Source of the DNA: Polytrichum commune
Taxonomy: Eukaryota > Streptophyta > Polytrichopsida > Polytrichales > Polytrichaceae
Length of the DNA stretch: 64,000 nucleotides
Direction: 5' to 3'
NCBI GenBank assembly: GCA_950295325.1
Contig: OX485804.1
Location: 19,966,001-20,030,000, forward strand
Position numbers and translations under genes: made by a program. The notes below the pieces were generated by a model. It made no database searches, was not told the origin of the DNA, and was given only the letters and a program-made list of their open reading frames with translations. This document shows positions 46,871-58,592 of the stretch, one piece after another (position 1 is the first letter of the stretch; each line of letters opens with the position of its first letter).

Positions 46871-48142
46871 TATGAGGCCAAATCACACACCCTTAAGCGT
46901 CCTAGTCCGGGTGAGGGAATGGGTATCACATTTGTGTTCACATAGCTCCCTATTACCAACTTCATAAAACTCCATTTCAATTCCCATCAATCATTGCACA
47001 CCAATCCATTCCACGATAATATTACAAGCGTTAACAAATGCTCTTCTCTATCATCACAATCATGACATTTTCCTAGCTTGCTAATGAGCTAATTATCTAA
47101 ATTAATATTAAGTAATAACCTAATTAACAAACTATCCCCAAGCCTAAGGTAGCACCACGGGCTCCCCCCTTTAGTCATCTGTCTAAATCCCTCAAGGCCT
47201 AGCCTTAAGCCTTGAACCGCCCTCCGAATTCACCTAGTAACCTCGGCAACTCAATCCAGTAACCTCGGTAGCTCCACCAGTAACCTCGGCAGCTCAATCC
47301 AGTAACCTCGGCAGCTCAATCCAGTAACCTCGGTGGCTCAACCAGTAACCTCGGTAGCTCAATCAGTAACCTCGGCAGCTCAATCCATTAAGCCTCGGCA
47401 GCTCAATCCAGTAAGCCTCGGCGGCTCAACCAGTAACCTTGGTAGCTCAATTAGTAACCTCGGCAGCTCAATCCAGTAAGCCTCGACAGCTCAACCATTA
47501 AGCCTCGGCAACTCAATCCAGTAACCTCGGCGGCTCAACCAGTAACCTCGGCAGCTCAATCCAGTAAGCCTCGGCAGCTCAAACCAAATTCCTAGTTAAT
47601 CCCACTAAGCCCCTACCTAATTCCACTAATTTTCCCAAACCCCCTACCTAATTTCCCTACTTAATTTCACTAATTCCCCTAAAACCTCCTTACCTAATTC
47701 ACACATTTCTCTAGCTCTAAGAGCTCAAGATCCTAGAGAAGAGAGAGAGAGAGAGGAGAGAAAAAAGAGAAGAGAGAAGAGGAGAGGAAGAGAGGAAGAG
47801 AGTGCACCCAAACCACAAACCCCTTAACCTTCTCCTACTTAGTAGGACCTTATCCTATCCACTAAACCCTCAACCCCTAAACCAACAAGATCATGTTCTA
47901 AATCAAACATTTAAATCCAAGGCCCTTCCCCTTGCTTCATCAAACATTACTCACTTAACCAAAACACTCCCTAATGCCACTAAGCTTCTAATTAACCACA
48001 CAAAATAGGCTTAAAGCCTAAAACATAAACCACACCAAGCCTCACTCTTTTTATACTTTTGATTGTCTCAATAACACTCCAAATGCAATTCTAAATAAAT
48101 TCTAAACATAAAACAAATATGAGCAACCATTTTGGGCTCATA
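46871..48142 (-). mobile_element. LTR copy L1 of a gypsy-like family
   Basis: One end is TATGAGGCCAAATCACACAC at 46871, followed by the conserved ACCCTTAAGCGTCCTAG block. The other end is TTTTGGGCTCA at about 48142. The same pair of ends defines copies at 50506-52751, 53465-55628 and 57428-58587. I found no matching 5-bp duplication, so this is not a clean solo LTR. Just outside 48142, TTAGCGACCATCGGGGGAT somewhat resembles the tRNA-Asp primer site of some plant gypsy elements, but the neighbouring coding remnant runs the other way, so true LTR orientation is unclear. Confidence 0.7.
47228..47585. repeat. Minisatellite inside LTR L1, ~20-22-bp unit
   Basis: About 16 copies of GTAACCTCGGCAGCTCAATCC and variants (GTAAGCCTCGGC, CGGTAGCTC). 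The equivalent position in other LTR copies holds a different repeat (52100-52440, 54680-54930, 57780-58030). Confidence 0.9.
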
Positions 48143-48199
48143 TAATTAGCGACCATCGGGGGATGGATCTCGAATCTCTTGCTTCGAAGGTAAGTTGTC

Positions 48200-50505
48200 G
48201 TTCAAACTCCAAGTCGGTCAACATTTTTCCATGATTGACTTTCGATAAGGTGCGAGTTCATTACGACCTTAAGAGACTCCATTGCAAACTAGATCGATGT
48301 ATAGGCAATCTTCTTTCGGAGCTAGAAAAACATTGATCCTCCTCTTCATCATCGGACGTTTCGATGTAACATTGTTGGTACCCCAATTGAATCCTAATTC
48401 CATCTTCCACCCATAGTTTCCAAATTTCAACCCAACATTGATGTAGATCACAAGATGACCATTCTAGCATCCAATGTCCAATTCTAATTAGAACATCTAC
48501 ATAATTATAATTCGCATCCGTAACATGAACTTGCTTATCTTTGTTTCTATACCAATCCGCCGGTACGTTGGGATAATCCTTGACATCTTGTCCAACTACA
48601 ATTCCCGTTGACGTAGTCTTGAAGTGTAAAGGCTTCTTCAACTTCTCCATTTCCATGATAGCATCCTCATCTTGAGTCCCATCTACATGCACTAAACTTA
48701 CGTCACTATCTTCCATACTATCAACCTAAGGTGTCAATCCCCTTAAAATCCACTCTTCCTCGGTGAGCACCTCACATGGTTCTAACAAGGAATATTCCTC
48801 ACTCCGTGAATCAAGAATGTCATCGCTCAAGCATGCATGGTAGGACATCGTCATGATATCGAATTCCGACTCCGGATAATCCCTCAACCATTGGGCATAT
48901 TCCCCATCATCCCCATCATCCCCATAATTATAGAATCTAGGACCTAGGCCACCCGAATGAAGTACTCCTACCAATGCCTCATCATTATTTTCGCCCTTTT
49001 TGGCATCACCTTCATCATCCGAAGATGAAACAATCTCTTGTCTAATCCAACTACCTAATGATCATATGGGGACTTTGACCCTATTGTCCTCCGGACCATG
49101 AGTAATGGATGGCTTGACTCCTCCCCAATCTACTATGGCATCCGCCATTCTCAACCAAGGCCTAACTAATAAGATGGGAAATGTATCCTTGTTAGAATGC
49201 ATCTTGATGACATGAAAGGTGACCACATATTCTTCTCCTCCTGTGCTAATCCTACAATCTTTAATAATTCCCAAAGGCACGGCCGGACTTTGATTCGCCA
49301 TATTGATGATGAAAGGTGACGGACCCGTAAGACTAAGATCCAACCTCTTCATGGTATGCTCCGGCAAGATGTTTAGTCCGCTACCTCCATCCACTAACAC
49401 ATTAGGAACCACCTTGTACACCACCATAACTTCAATCTCAATTGATTTGACATCCCGTCTTCCTCCTTGCAATTGAACTCTAGCCGCCATCCTAGGCTTA
49501 ACCTTCCTAGTCCTCCTAGTCACTGGTATTCCTTCCTTGAGAGTCTTCCTAGCCATGGGTAAAACTTCCAACAATTGTCCAAAAGTAATATCGGCCTTGA
49601 GTGAGCTAAGATCGGCCCATAAATCGTAACCACTCGACTTTTCTACTTTGACATTGCCAACACCATCAAACTCATCCCAAGGAATTCCCGGTCCTGTCTA
49701 TTCTCCCATCTCAGTACCGTCCAAATCATGAATGACATTAGGCCTCTCTTTATTATGAAGAATCACATTCTCTTTGTCTAACTCTCTAGTGGCCCTCCTA
49801 GCTAGTCTAGCTACCCTATCCAATTTACAAATATTAGGAGCCTCGTCCGAAGAATACTCCTCTTAACCCTCTACTCCTACCTCTAATGGGGCTTTCCCTC
49901 TCCTAGCCCTAATGGTGCCTCATGAGTTACCTCATTTCCTAGACTCTTCAACTCATAGATGATGGCATTGGTGTGTGAAGGACATTGATCTTGTTCGTCT
50001 CCAATCTCCATTTGGAGAAGAAGAGTGTCATCATGATGTGGCTTCACTACACCATCCATAAACATCACATCTTGAGAATTAGACGGACCCGGATCCGTAG
50101 AATGAGCTTGCCGCTTATTGTCAAAGTTTTGTGGACATCCTTGCCTACTTTGAATCGGATTGTAACCATTCGCCGTTTGCAATCCCGCCGGTGGATGAGA
50201 AGTTTGTCTCGCATTACCATGGTCGTAATACAAATTCGGTGGCCTAAGCTCATTCGGTGGTCCACCTTGAGGTCTAGCTCCTCTCATGTTGTCCCTCGCT
50301 TGTTGTTGTGGATTGGCCACTGGGTAATTCACACTAATAATCTTATCCGGTTGACGACATTCGTCCGAACGATGGTTTTTCCCACAATTGCTACAACCAT
50401 GACCTTGTCCCTCGGACCAACATTGACCTTGTGTATGCCATCTTCCACAAAATGGATGGAACTTCCTCTTCTCCACGTTTTGACCACCTTGACCTCTAGG
50501 AGGAT
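48200..50505 (-). pseudogene. Gypsy-like gag-protease remnant
   Basis: On the minus strand a largely continuous frame, broken by at least three stops, contains a Cys/His-rich Gag end with CSNCGKNHRSDEC (about 50400), a Gln/Pro-rich linker, and an aspartic-protease domain (49062-49574) with VLVDGGSGLNILP at the active site and an ILLVRPWL...WGG end typical of plant gypsy proteases. Downstream are two acidic segments (48726-48974 and 48261-48716) of the kind that precede reverse transcriptase, but no RT, RNase H or integrase follows: LTR L1 starts instead. At the other end the frame runs straight into LTR L2, which supplies its first four codons. It is a truncated, inactive piece between two LTRs of opposite orientation. 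Confidence 0.8.
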
Positions 50506-51019
50506 ATAAGCCCAAAATGGTTGCTCATATTTGTTTTATGCGTAGGATCTACTTAGAATTGCATTTGGAGTGTTATTGAAACAATTAAAAGTATAAAAAA
50601 AGTGAGGTTTGATGTGAATTTATGTTTAGGCCTTAAGCCTATTTGTGTGGTTAATTAGAAGCTTACCGACATTAGGGAGTGTTTTGGTTGAGTGAGTAGT
50701 GTTTGAGGAAGCAAGGAGAAGGGCCTTTGATTTAAATGTTTGAATCAGAATATGCTCGTGTTGGTTTAGGGGGTAAGGTGTTAGTGGATAGGATAAGGTC
50801 CTACTAAGTAGGAAAATGTTAAGGGGGTTGCGGTTGTGGGATGCCCTCTCTCATTCCTTCCTCCTCTATCACCAAAAAACCTCCACCCTTCAATTTCGTC
50901 CTAGCCCGAATGGAGAAGTTTATAATGACATGTAGAGATTTCTCTCTTTGTAAGATAATGTATGATTCCAATCTATCGTTGGAATATACGCAACTTAGCC
51001 AAGTCTATACTATGTCTTC

Positions 51020-51290
51020 TTACACTCCTTAATCTCGAAGTTTGGAAGTTTAGACATAGTCTCGGTTCTTTGGCTTTCAAAAATTCATATGAAGTCCAAA
51101 AAATGAGTTCTTGGTATCCATGGATAGGTAATGAAGTCCTCTACATGAATATGCAATAATATTTCTACTGCCACAAAGTATATGGTCGCAATTCTACGCT
51201 GTTCCCTTTGAACCTACATTTTTTCACTAGTTTATGGAAGTTTGGACATAGTCTCGGTTTTTTGGCTCTCAAAAATTCATATGAAGTCCA
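51020..51290. repeat. Pair of ~65-bp direct repeats
   Basis: GAAGTTTAGACATAGTCTCGG at about 51043 and GAAGTTTGGACATAGTCTCGG at about 51227 are each followed by TTGGCT(T/C)TCAAAAATTC and ATATGAAGTCCA. They lie in the DNA that interrupts L2. Function unknown. Confidence 0.7.
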
Positions 51291-51299
51291 ACAAAACTA

Positions 51300-51933
51300 A
51301 ATGCTCCAATAAGAAACTTTGCACATCCGCATAAGTATAAGGCTAATCAATATAAATCCAAGTATTCAAACAAAGTCATAAATTGAATTTTAAATCATTC
51401 ACGTCCAACTATTACTAACAAAAGGTCAAGCCCTCTTCAAGGCCAACTAGCCTTGGCTCCTAACCTTACATCCATGCACATACACGTGCTCCTATCTTGC
51501 TTCCCACGCACCCACACTTATAACACGTGGAGTGCCAAGGAGCACGAAGGAAAGAGAGGATGAGTGAGGGAAGAATGAGGGATTAAATAGTGAGTTTGAG
51601 GGGGTGAGCACCCTCAAGGCTCACGATAAGCCCTCGAGATTTCCTCCTACTTTGTAGGCTCTTATCCTATCTCCTAAGCCTTCCTCCCTCAAATGATCAA
51701 CAAGGATTCTAATTCAAACATTTAACTAACCTTGGCTTTCTACCTACCACACTTTACCAAGGTTTGTCCTTCTCCTACTTAAATCCACTTCACAAAAGCC
51801 TAATGCTTCAAACTAAGCTTTCTTCAAGCTTCACTCTTTTTATATTTTGTGAATAATCATAAATCACCAAAACACCACTTGTAATGTTTTACAAGTGTTA
51901 ACAACCAATGTGGGCATCAATTTTGGGCTCACA
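51300..51933 (-). mobile_element. Truncated LTR copy L3
   Basis: Read on the minus strand from 51933 it begins TGTGAGCCCAAAATTGATGC and matches the first ~900 bp of L4 (53465 onward) in order, including CACAAAATATAAAAAGAGTGA, the TGATCATTTGAGGGAGGAAG block and TTATAAGTGTGGGTG. The other half of the LTR is missing. Confidence 0.75.
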
Positions 51934-51961
51934 TCCTCTCTCATTTTTCTTTTTCTTTTTC

Positions 51962-51992
<31 letters not shown>

Positions 51993-52099
51993 GTGTAGTG
52001 TGGTAGAGAATATAGTTGATTAGAGGGAACTTAGAGAATATAGTTGATTAGAGGGAACTTAGAGAATAGAGTTGATTAGAGGGAGCTTAGAAAATTAAT

Positions 52100-52440
52100 T
52101 GATTAGAGGGTACTGAGGCAGCAACTCTACTAAGGTTAGCTGCGACAACAACTTACTAAGGGGACTGAGGCATCAACTTACTAAGGGGACTGAGATAGCA
52201 GCTTACTAAGGTTAGCTGCGACAACAGCTTATTAAGGTTAGCTACGACAACAGCTTATTAAGGTTTTAGCTGCGACAGCAGCTTACTAAGGGGACTGAGA
52301 TAGCAACTTACTAAGGGGACAAAGACAGCAACTTACTAAGGGGACTAAGGCAGCAGCTCTACTAAGGTTAGTTGCGACAACAACTTACTAAGGGTAACTG
52401 AGGCAGTAGCTATACTAAGTAGCAGCTGAACTAAGGGGCA
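52100..52440. repeat. Minisatellite inside LTR L2
   Basis: Variants of AGCTGCGACAACAGCTTACT and AAGGGGACTGAGGCAGCAAC alternate over about 340 bp. An upstream set of ~30-bp AGAGAATATAGTTGATTAGA units (52010-52100) may be a second array. Confidence 0.85.
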
Positions 52441-52919
52441 GTTAGAATGAGGGGTTAGTTAGGTCTAGTACCCTAAGTTAAGAGGGATGGGTTAACTAGG
52501 TAGTTAGCTATCCGTGTAATCAGGGGTGCAATTGTGTGGGAAGTTGATAGAGGATGTGAAGATAGTACCAATAGAGAAAAGCGTTTATCAACGCTTGTAT
52601 TCATAATATGGAATAAATTGGTGTGCCCCAAGGTATGTGTGATGTCATGGGGATGAATGACGGAGGAAGGGTAAACTAGGATGAATATGAATGTGATCAC
52701 CATACCCTCACCCGGACTAGGACGCTTAAGGGTGGGCGGTTTGGCCTCACAATGTTCTACACTCATCTGAAGTTACTCCAAAAGCCACCTCAAAAAATGA
52801 GTCTATAAGGGTATATGCACATTTGTGATCATAACTCACAATGTAGATATTCAGCCGCCTTAAGGTTTCCCAGCTGGCCCTCATTAATGCTCCCTGACAG
52901 GGGCATTGACTTATTTGTT

Positions 52920-53420
52920 GAGGTCGCTATAGAATAGGGTCACCCATTTTCTTGCTAGGAGAGAGTTTTCTGACACCATCTGCAACATTTGCTCAGTTGA
53001 GGGAAGAAAAGGATGAGATGTTGAGAATGACCCATCAATGACAAAATGGTCTTTGAGAGAGGGAGTGACTTTGCCTTTGATAGATAAGGTGAAATGGGCG
53101 CCGCTGAAGAAGGAAACTATCAAATGGCTCCTAAACCCTAAGAATTTCGCCCTTCGTGTATGGAGGATTGCGGTTGTTGTAGCAGGTGCCATCCTATTCA
53201 TGGCGATGGTGGGGATGTTGAATGCAGTCATACCGAAGAAAAGTGACTGAGACACGTACTTCGAATTCTCAAACCAGATATTGAATGCACTCTTTGTGCT
53301 CATGGCACTCTACACATATCCGTTGCGGACTCTCCACTTAATTTGGTTGATTCGGTGGAATTCCACCGACATCTTGAAGCTCCGGAAACTCTTGCAAAGG
53401 GCGGTTATGTGAACCGTGGT
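52920..53420 (+). pseudogene. Fragment of a DUF2985/PLAC8-type membrane protein gene
   Basis: Plus-strand translation gives FAQLREEKDEMLR, then in another frame WLLNPKNFALRVWRIAV followed by a hydrophobic VVAGAILFMAMVGML segment and NAVIPKKS. After a TGA it continues with FEFSNQILNALFVLMALY and LIRWNSTDILKLRK. This order, including a transmembrane helix followed by a (N)NQILNALF...RW segment, is what I know from plant DUF2985-containing PLAC8-family proteins, which are membrane proteins of poorly defined role. The Cys-rich PLAC8 part that should follow is missing. The frame change near 53037 and the TGA at about 53248 show decay. It sits between LTR copies L2 and L4; capture by a retrotransposon is possible but unproven. 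Confidence 0.7.
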
Positions 53421-53459
53421 GGACTGCATATTATCTTAGTGATCAACATCTCTTGAGGA

Positions 53460-55633
53460 ATTGGTGTGAGCCCAAAAGGGTGCCCACATTTAGTCTTAGA
53501 CCCTTGAAACGTTAGTTGATGCACTTTGAAGTAGCATGTTACTTCACAAAAATATAAAAAGAGTGAAATGTTAGTCTTAGAAGTACCATGTTGTAAGAGG
53601 CTAGGATGTGAGTTGTTATTGTGTTTTTACCTTCGGAAGGATTTGAGTGAATGAGGATAGGTAAGGAGAACTTGGATTGAGTAGTTAGTGAGTAGGCTAG
53701 TACAAATGGATGGAGACAACCAAAGTGACTCAAGAGGCAAGTGCATTCGAATTGGGATGAATGGAGGATCACATGGAGCGCACAAGTGGACCACCTCATT
53801 ATGGCCACTTAATGGGGAAGGCCCAAGGAAGAATGCAAGGTGGAGGATAAGCAAATTCTCAAAGCACCAATCAAATCACGAGTTAAGCATCGTGGTTTGA
53901 ATTAAGTGGTGAGCGACGATTTGGGAAAGTAAGGGGAGAAAGTTATGGCGGCGGAAAGCGAAGGAGGCTAAGTTTGGGTTGAAGCATCCCAAGTTTGGTA
54001 AAGTGTGGTAGGTAGAAAGCCAAGGCTAGTTAAATGTTCGAATTAGGATCCTTGTTGATCATTTGAGGGAGGAAGGCTTAGAAGATAGGATTGGCGCCTA
54101 CTAAGTAGGAGGAAATCTCAAGGGCTTATCGTGAGCCTTGAGGGTGCTCACCCCCTCAAGCTTACTATATAATCCCTCATTCTTCCCTCACTCATCCTCT
54201 CTTTCCTTTGTGCTCCAAGGCACCCCACGAGTTATAAGTGTGGGTGTGGGAAGCCATATTGGAGCACATGTGTGTGCTTAGTTTTTAGTTTGAGAGCCAA
54301 GGCTTGTTAGCCTTGAAGAGGGCTTGACCTCTTGGTAGAATTAGTGTTGACGTGAAGGATTTTAAAGTTAATTCATGATTCCAATTTGTGGTACTTAAAG
54401 TTCATGTTTTGAATACACGTGGTTGCAAGTTCCATGTTTAAGAGTTGAGCACTTGATGTTGTGATGAGTGCAAAAATATACTTGTGTGGATTAGTTAGTC
54501 TTAGTGAAGTTAGGAAATTCTCTCTCCCCCTCTCCTCTCTAGGATTTTAGGATTTTAGGATTAGAGAAGAATTGTGTGATTAGAAAGGGGTTGTTAGTAG
54601 AATTAGGGAAATTAGGTAGGAAGATTAGTTAAGGGCTTGAATAATTAGTGAGGTAGTTGGGAATTACAACTACAAAGTTGTGGGTTCATGAAGGAGCTGG
54701 GTTTATGAAGGAGCTGGGTTTGTTTAGTTAGAAAGTAAAGAGCTGGGTTTATGAAGGACCTGGGTTTGTTTAGTTAGAAGCTAAGGAGCTGGGTTCATGA
54801 AGGAGCTGGGTTTATGAAGGAGTTGGGTTTGTTTAGTTAGAAGCTAAGAAGCTGGGTTTATGAAGGAGCTGGGTTTATGAAGGAGCTAGGTTTATGTAAT
54901 TAGAAAGTAAAGAGATGGGTTCATGAAGGAGCTTAGTAGATAGCCTACCTAATTAGCTCATAGACAAGTAGTTAGTTACATTATGCTAGTTAGTGTTATG
55001 TGTGGCTTTCACAAGTAAATGTATTTGAGATTGACTATAGAGAATAGTGTTTTTTTAACACTTGCATCCTCTCTTTAAAAATAAACCACATGCACAAATT
55101 AATGGAGAATGTGGAGCACTCTCGCGATGGTAAGACAAAGGAAGCAAAGACCAAAGGTGCGAGGGAGAGATTGACATAAGTCACATAAGTATTTCTTAAT
55201 ACTTAAAGGCTTATGTACGGTATGGAGACACCAAGTGAGACCTCTTATAGTAGCGATACGGAATACACAAGTGATAGTTCAAGTGGTAGTATAGAGTCAA
55301 CGGCACGGACTCCATTTAGGAGAGGGATATCCTTAAGGGCTTGTGTAGCTAAAGCGGCCGGATGGACGTTAGAAGCAAACAAAGACAAAATAGTACCTGA
55401 GCATAAGGAGGTTAAAATAACATAGTTAACTTGTGCATTCTCCACATACGTATTGAAATCGTACATTGAGTTATTAAAAGTGAAATTCCAGTTAAATCCA
55501 AGACCACTTGAAGGGTGAACCTTGCACTATGGACTCATCCAAGTCCAAATCCAATACCGCGGAGGAATGTGAGCCCAAACCCACTACTCGGACTACGGAC
55601 GCTTAAGGGTGGGGGGTTTGGCCTCACAATTGG
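53460..55633 (+). mobile_element. Solo LTR L4 with exact 5-bp target duplication
   Basis: The LTR runs 53465-55628, starting TGTGAGCCCAAAAGGGTGCC and ending TTTGGCCTCACA, with canonical TG and CA termini. ATTGG flanks it on both sides (53460-53464 and 55629-55633). At 2164 bp it is the best-defined copy of this family and fixes the family's boundaries. No internal region follows, so it is a solo LTR left by recombination. It carries its own minisatellite (54680-54930) and a TTTTTTTAACAC segment before the end block. Frames at 55213-55425 show no known motif. Confidence 0.9.
54680..54930. repeat. Minisatellite inside LTR L4
   Basis: Repeats of AAGGAGCTGGGTTTATG combined with TTTGTTTAGTTAGAAGCTAA, five or more times. 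Unit sequence differs from that of the arrays in L1, L2 and L5. Confidence 0.9.
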
Positions 55634-56165
55634 CTGCCCTAATTGAAATTTTCAAGAGTTTTTCCCATGCTACTTACCTTGTTAACATGGGTGTTGATGG
55701 TGTTAACCTTGTCCAATTTGTACTCGAAGAAACTATTATGCACCATATAAATATTTTCTTTCGATTCTGTTGATAGAAAACATAGAGAGTACTCCACATA
55801 CATGTAGCAGTGGTGCAATTTACAAGGTTCTCAAGAACTAGTAAAGTAACGGAAGCACTTATCCTTCTTCCCGCAAGGTTGTTAGCCTTCTGTCACGCAT
55901 CCTATCAAAATCTGAAGCAGAGTCTAGTGGTTTCTAGTAGTAGTGCCATCGACAGTCTTCATGATGATCTTTTCTTCAAAACAACTTTCCATATGGAATT
56001 TCCACACGGCAATTTTTTTGCCATCGAATGTTATCTCACAGTCACACTTCTCTGTTGTATTGATGGTACCAATCAATCTCAAATTGCAAAAACAATTCTA
56101 GCCAAGTGCGCCAACAACCTAATGCATAATAATGTCAGTGTCACACATATCTATGAGATGAAATA
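55634..56165 (-). pseudogene. Degenerate copia-like gag remnant
   Basis: Minus-strand translation shows DGKKIAVWKFHMES...KTVDGT near 55980-56030, the pattern of the N-terminal UBN2/Gag region of copia polyproteins (D-G-x-N-Y-x-x-W-K). Further on comes a HVNKVSSMGKTLENF segment of the kind found about 80 residues later in Gag. Several stops break it. It continues up to the L4 insertion site. A plus-strand frame over the same bases (55810-56166) is probably a shadow. Confidence 0.5.
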
Positions 56166-56308
56166 GCTTCGCTTGAATTGCAATTTTGATGAAGTGCTAA
56201 GGGGTACAATAATGAGTCTCTTACATAATATACATATTCTATATTCCTATGCATGATATTCAAGTCACTATGCTATGCATTGCCATACGTTAGAGGTGGA
56301 ACTTACAT

Positions 56309-56667
56309 CTTCCTACACCCGGTATACTACATACACAAAACACTAGACCCCCCATAGTCAAAGCTAAACAAATACTAAAACCAAAGCTACTTCATTCAAG
56401 TAATCAATAATGAACTAGGGACCCGGTGACCAAACCCATATTAATGATACCTAAAACACTAACGATTTTGGTCTTTGTTACTGGTTACTTGTGACTATAG
56501 TGTCTACTCTCGAAAGAGGGGAGTAGATCTTTACTTCCATACCTTTGTCCTGTGGGCATCGGATTGGGGGTGGATCGAACAAACACTTAATTCACGTCGG
56601 TCTCCTCCGGAGACCAAAGTTTTTTTTCTCTCTCTCTCTTCCTACACCCGGTATACTACATACACAA
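56309..56667. repeat. Exact 30-bp direct repeat, 329 bp apart
   Basis: The same 30 bases (beginning CTTCCTACACCCGGTATACT) occur at 56309-56338 and 56638-56667. Between them are a CT-rich run and a GGTCTCC...GGAGACC hairpin. It could be the trace of an insertion or a filler-DNA repair event. Confidence 0.8.
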
Positions 56668-57422
56668 GATACCTAGAGAGATGCTTGTGCGGCATGTATC
56701 TTAGTGTCAACCTACCTCCCCTAGAAGGTTCCTAGATGAATATCTAACTACCACTACATTAAAAAGAATATTTAGTGTTTGATCAATAAATACGAACGCA
56801 TACACTAAATATCAATAACCCTATGAAAGTAAGTAACATTAAATATAAACTTGAACACTAAATGTCAACTCTGGTAAGATGTGAAAGTTACACATTTGAA
56901 TTTAATATTAGTAAGGGTATGGAAAATGATGAAAGGAGAATGACAATGATGGGAGGAGAATTCCAACATATCTTCTAGCATATCTTTTAATGATGAGTAG
57001 GGTAGGGTGGTAATATAATCAAATAATAAATATCATATTTAGTGTAGTTTAACACTAATGAGTGGATGAACGTCATAGTAACACAATTACGTTCATCATG
57101 TACTCTATATGATGACATTTGCTGCTAAGAAAGGACATTAAAGAAAAGCATAATTTGCACTATGAGCTGATATATCTTTTTGCGCTGTCAATTCCAATTC
57201 TGAAACTTAGAAATAAAAAAAACTGCGCAAATCCCAATGCTCACTAATCGGTGGAGACAATACCTGATCCGTGCTACCGGCCAAAATTGTCTGTGGAGTT
57301 AGATGTGCCCAGAGGAATGGGGCCACATATATCTAATAGTTAGATGTCATGAGAAATCTGCACAATAATCTTGTAAATCGGAACAGTACAAACAATTGTA
57401 GTTCGTGCAAGCTGCTGCCCAG
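56668..57422. other. Spacer, possible copia integrase trace
   Basis: AT-rich. On the minus strand near 57240-57425 a short frame with LLDICGPIPL resembles the start of a copia integrase core (HxDVCGPMP), but too little remains to be sure. Confidence 0.35.
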
Positions 57423-58592
57423 AATCATGTGAGGCCAAACCACCCACCCTTAAGCGTCCTAGTTTGGGTGAGGGAATGGATATCACATTCATGTTTCCAC
57501 AACTCCATTTGACCAAACTCGTGAGAACCCATTACATTTCCCATCAATCAGTGCACACCAATTCATTCCACGATAATATTACAAGCGTTGACAAACGCTC
57601 TTCTCTATTATCCCAATCATAGCACCCCCCTATTACTACCCAAATATCGTCACACCCCAGATCCAACCGCTAATCCTACCACCCAAGATTTCTTGTTATC
57701 CTAGTTTACTACGAACTAGTTATCTAAACTAATATTAAGTAATAATCTAACTAACTATCTATTACCAAGTCCCAAGACCTTGAACTGTACTGATCTTCGA
57801 AAGTGTGGCCTAAGCCTGCCCTCGGCAGCTACCTTCTCCTTAATCCAGCTTAACCTTGACTGCTCTGATCTCGAAAATGTGGCCTAAGCCTGCCTCGGCA
57901 ACTGCCTTCTCCTTAATCCAGCTTAACATTGAACTACACTGCCCTCGGCAGCTGCCTTATCCTTAATCCAGCTTAACCTTGACTGCTCTGATCTTCGAAA
58001 GTGTGGCCTAAGCCTGTCCTCGGCAGCTGCATTCTACTTAATATCACTAAGCCCTACTTAATCTCACTAATTCCCCCAAGACCCCTTTGCTAAGACCCCT
58101 ACCTAATCAAACTAAATCCCCTAATATCCTCTTACTAACTCACACACTTTCTTCTAATTCTAAGAACTCCGAAATCCTAGAGAGGAGGGGGGGAGAGAGA
58201 GAGAGGAGAAGAGAGAAAAGAAGAGAGGGAGGAAGGAGGAGGAAAGGGCACCTAAGGCCACAAACCCCTTAACCTTCTCCTACTTAGTAGGACCTTATCC
58301 TATCCACTAAATCCTCACCCTCTAAACCAACAAGAGCCTGTTCTAATTCAAACATTTAAATCCAAGGACCTTTCTCTTGCTTCATCAAACACTACTCACT
58401 TAACCAAAACACTCCCTAATGTCACTCCACTCCTACTTCACCACACAAAATAGACTTAAGGCCTAAACATAAATCCACACCAAGCCTCACTCTTTTTATA
58501 CTTTTGATTGTTTCAATAACACTCCAAATGCAATTCTAAATAAATTCTAAACATAAAACAAATATGAGCACTCATTTTGGGCTCATACATCA
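57423..58592 (-). mobile_element. Solo LTR L5 with near-perfect target duplication
   Basis: The LTR spans 57428-58587 from TGTGAGGCCAAACCACCCAC to TTTTGGGCTCATA, in the same orientation as L1. The flanks are AATCA (57423-57427) and CATCA (58588-58592), a 5-bp duplication with one mismatch. The region 58270-58587 is very similar to 47815-48142 of L1. A GA-rich run lies at about 58186-58250 and a minisatellite at 57780-58030. Confidence 0.75.
57780..58030. repeat. Minisatellite inside LTR L5
   Basis: Three to four copies of a unit with CTCGGCAGCTGCCTTCTCCT, TAATCCAGCTTAACCTTGA and TCGAAAGTGTGGCCTAAGCC. The CTCGGCAGCT core resembles the L1 unit, but the period is much longer (~60-90 bp). Confidence 0.8.

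Larger units (their letters stand above)
50506..52751 (+). mobile_element. LTR copy L2, interrupted
   Basis: It starts TATAAGCCCAAAATGGTTGC at 50506 and ends GGTTTGGCCTCACA at 52751, in opposite orientation to L1. The first ~365 bp match the corresponding end of L1 closely. The part from about 51946 to 52751 is the other half, ending CTTAAGGGTGGGCGG. Between them (about 50873-51933) lies foreign sequence including the truncated inverted copy L3. A GT microsatellite lies at 51964-51990 and a repeat array at about 52100-52440. No clear target duplication was found. Confidence 0.65.

Noticed and set aside
50506-55628. L2 and L4 as the two LTRs of one element carrying the DUF2985 fragment
   Set aside because: L4 has its own exact ATTGG duplication, so it is an independent solo LTR.
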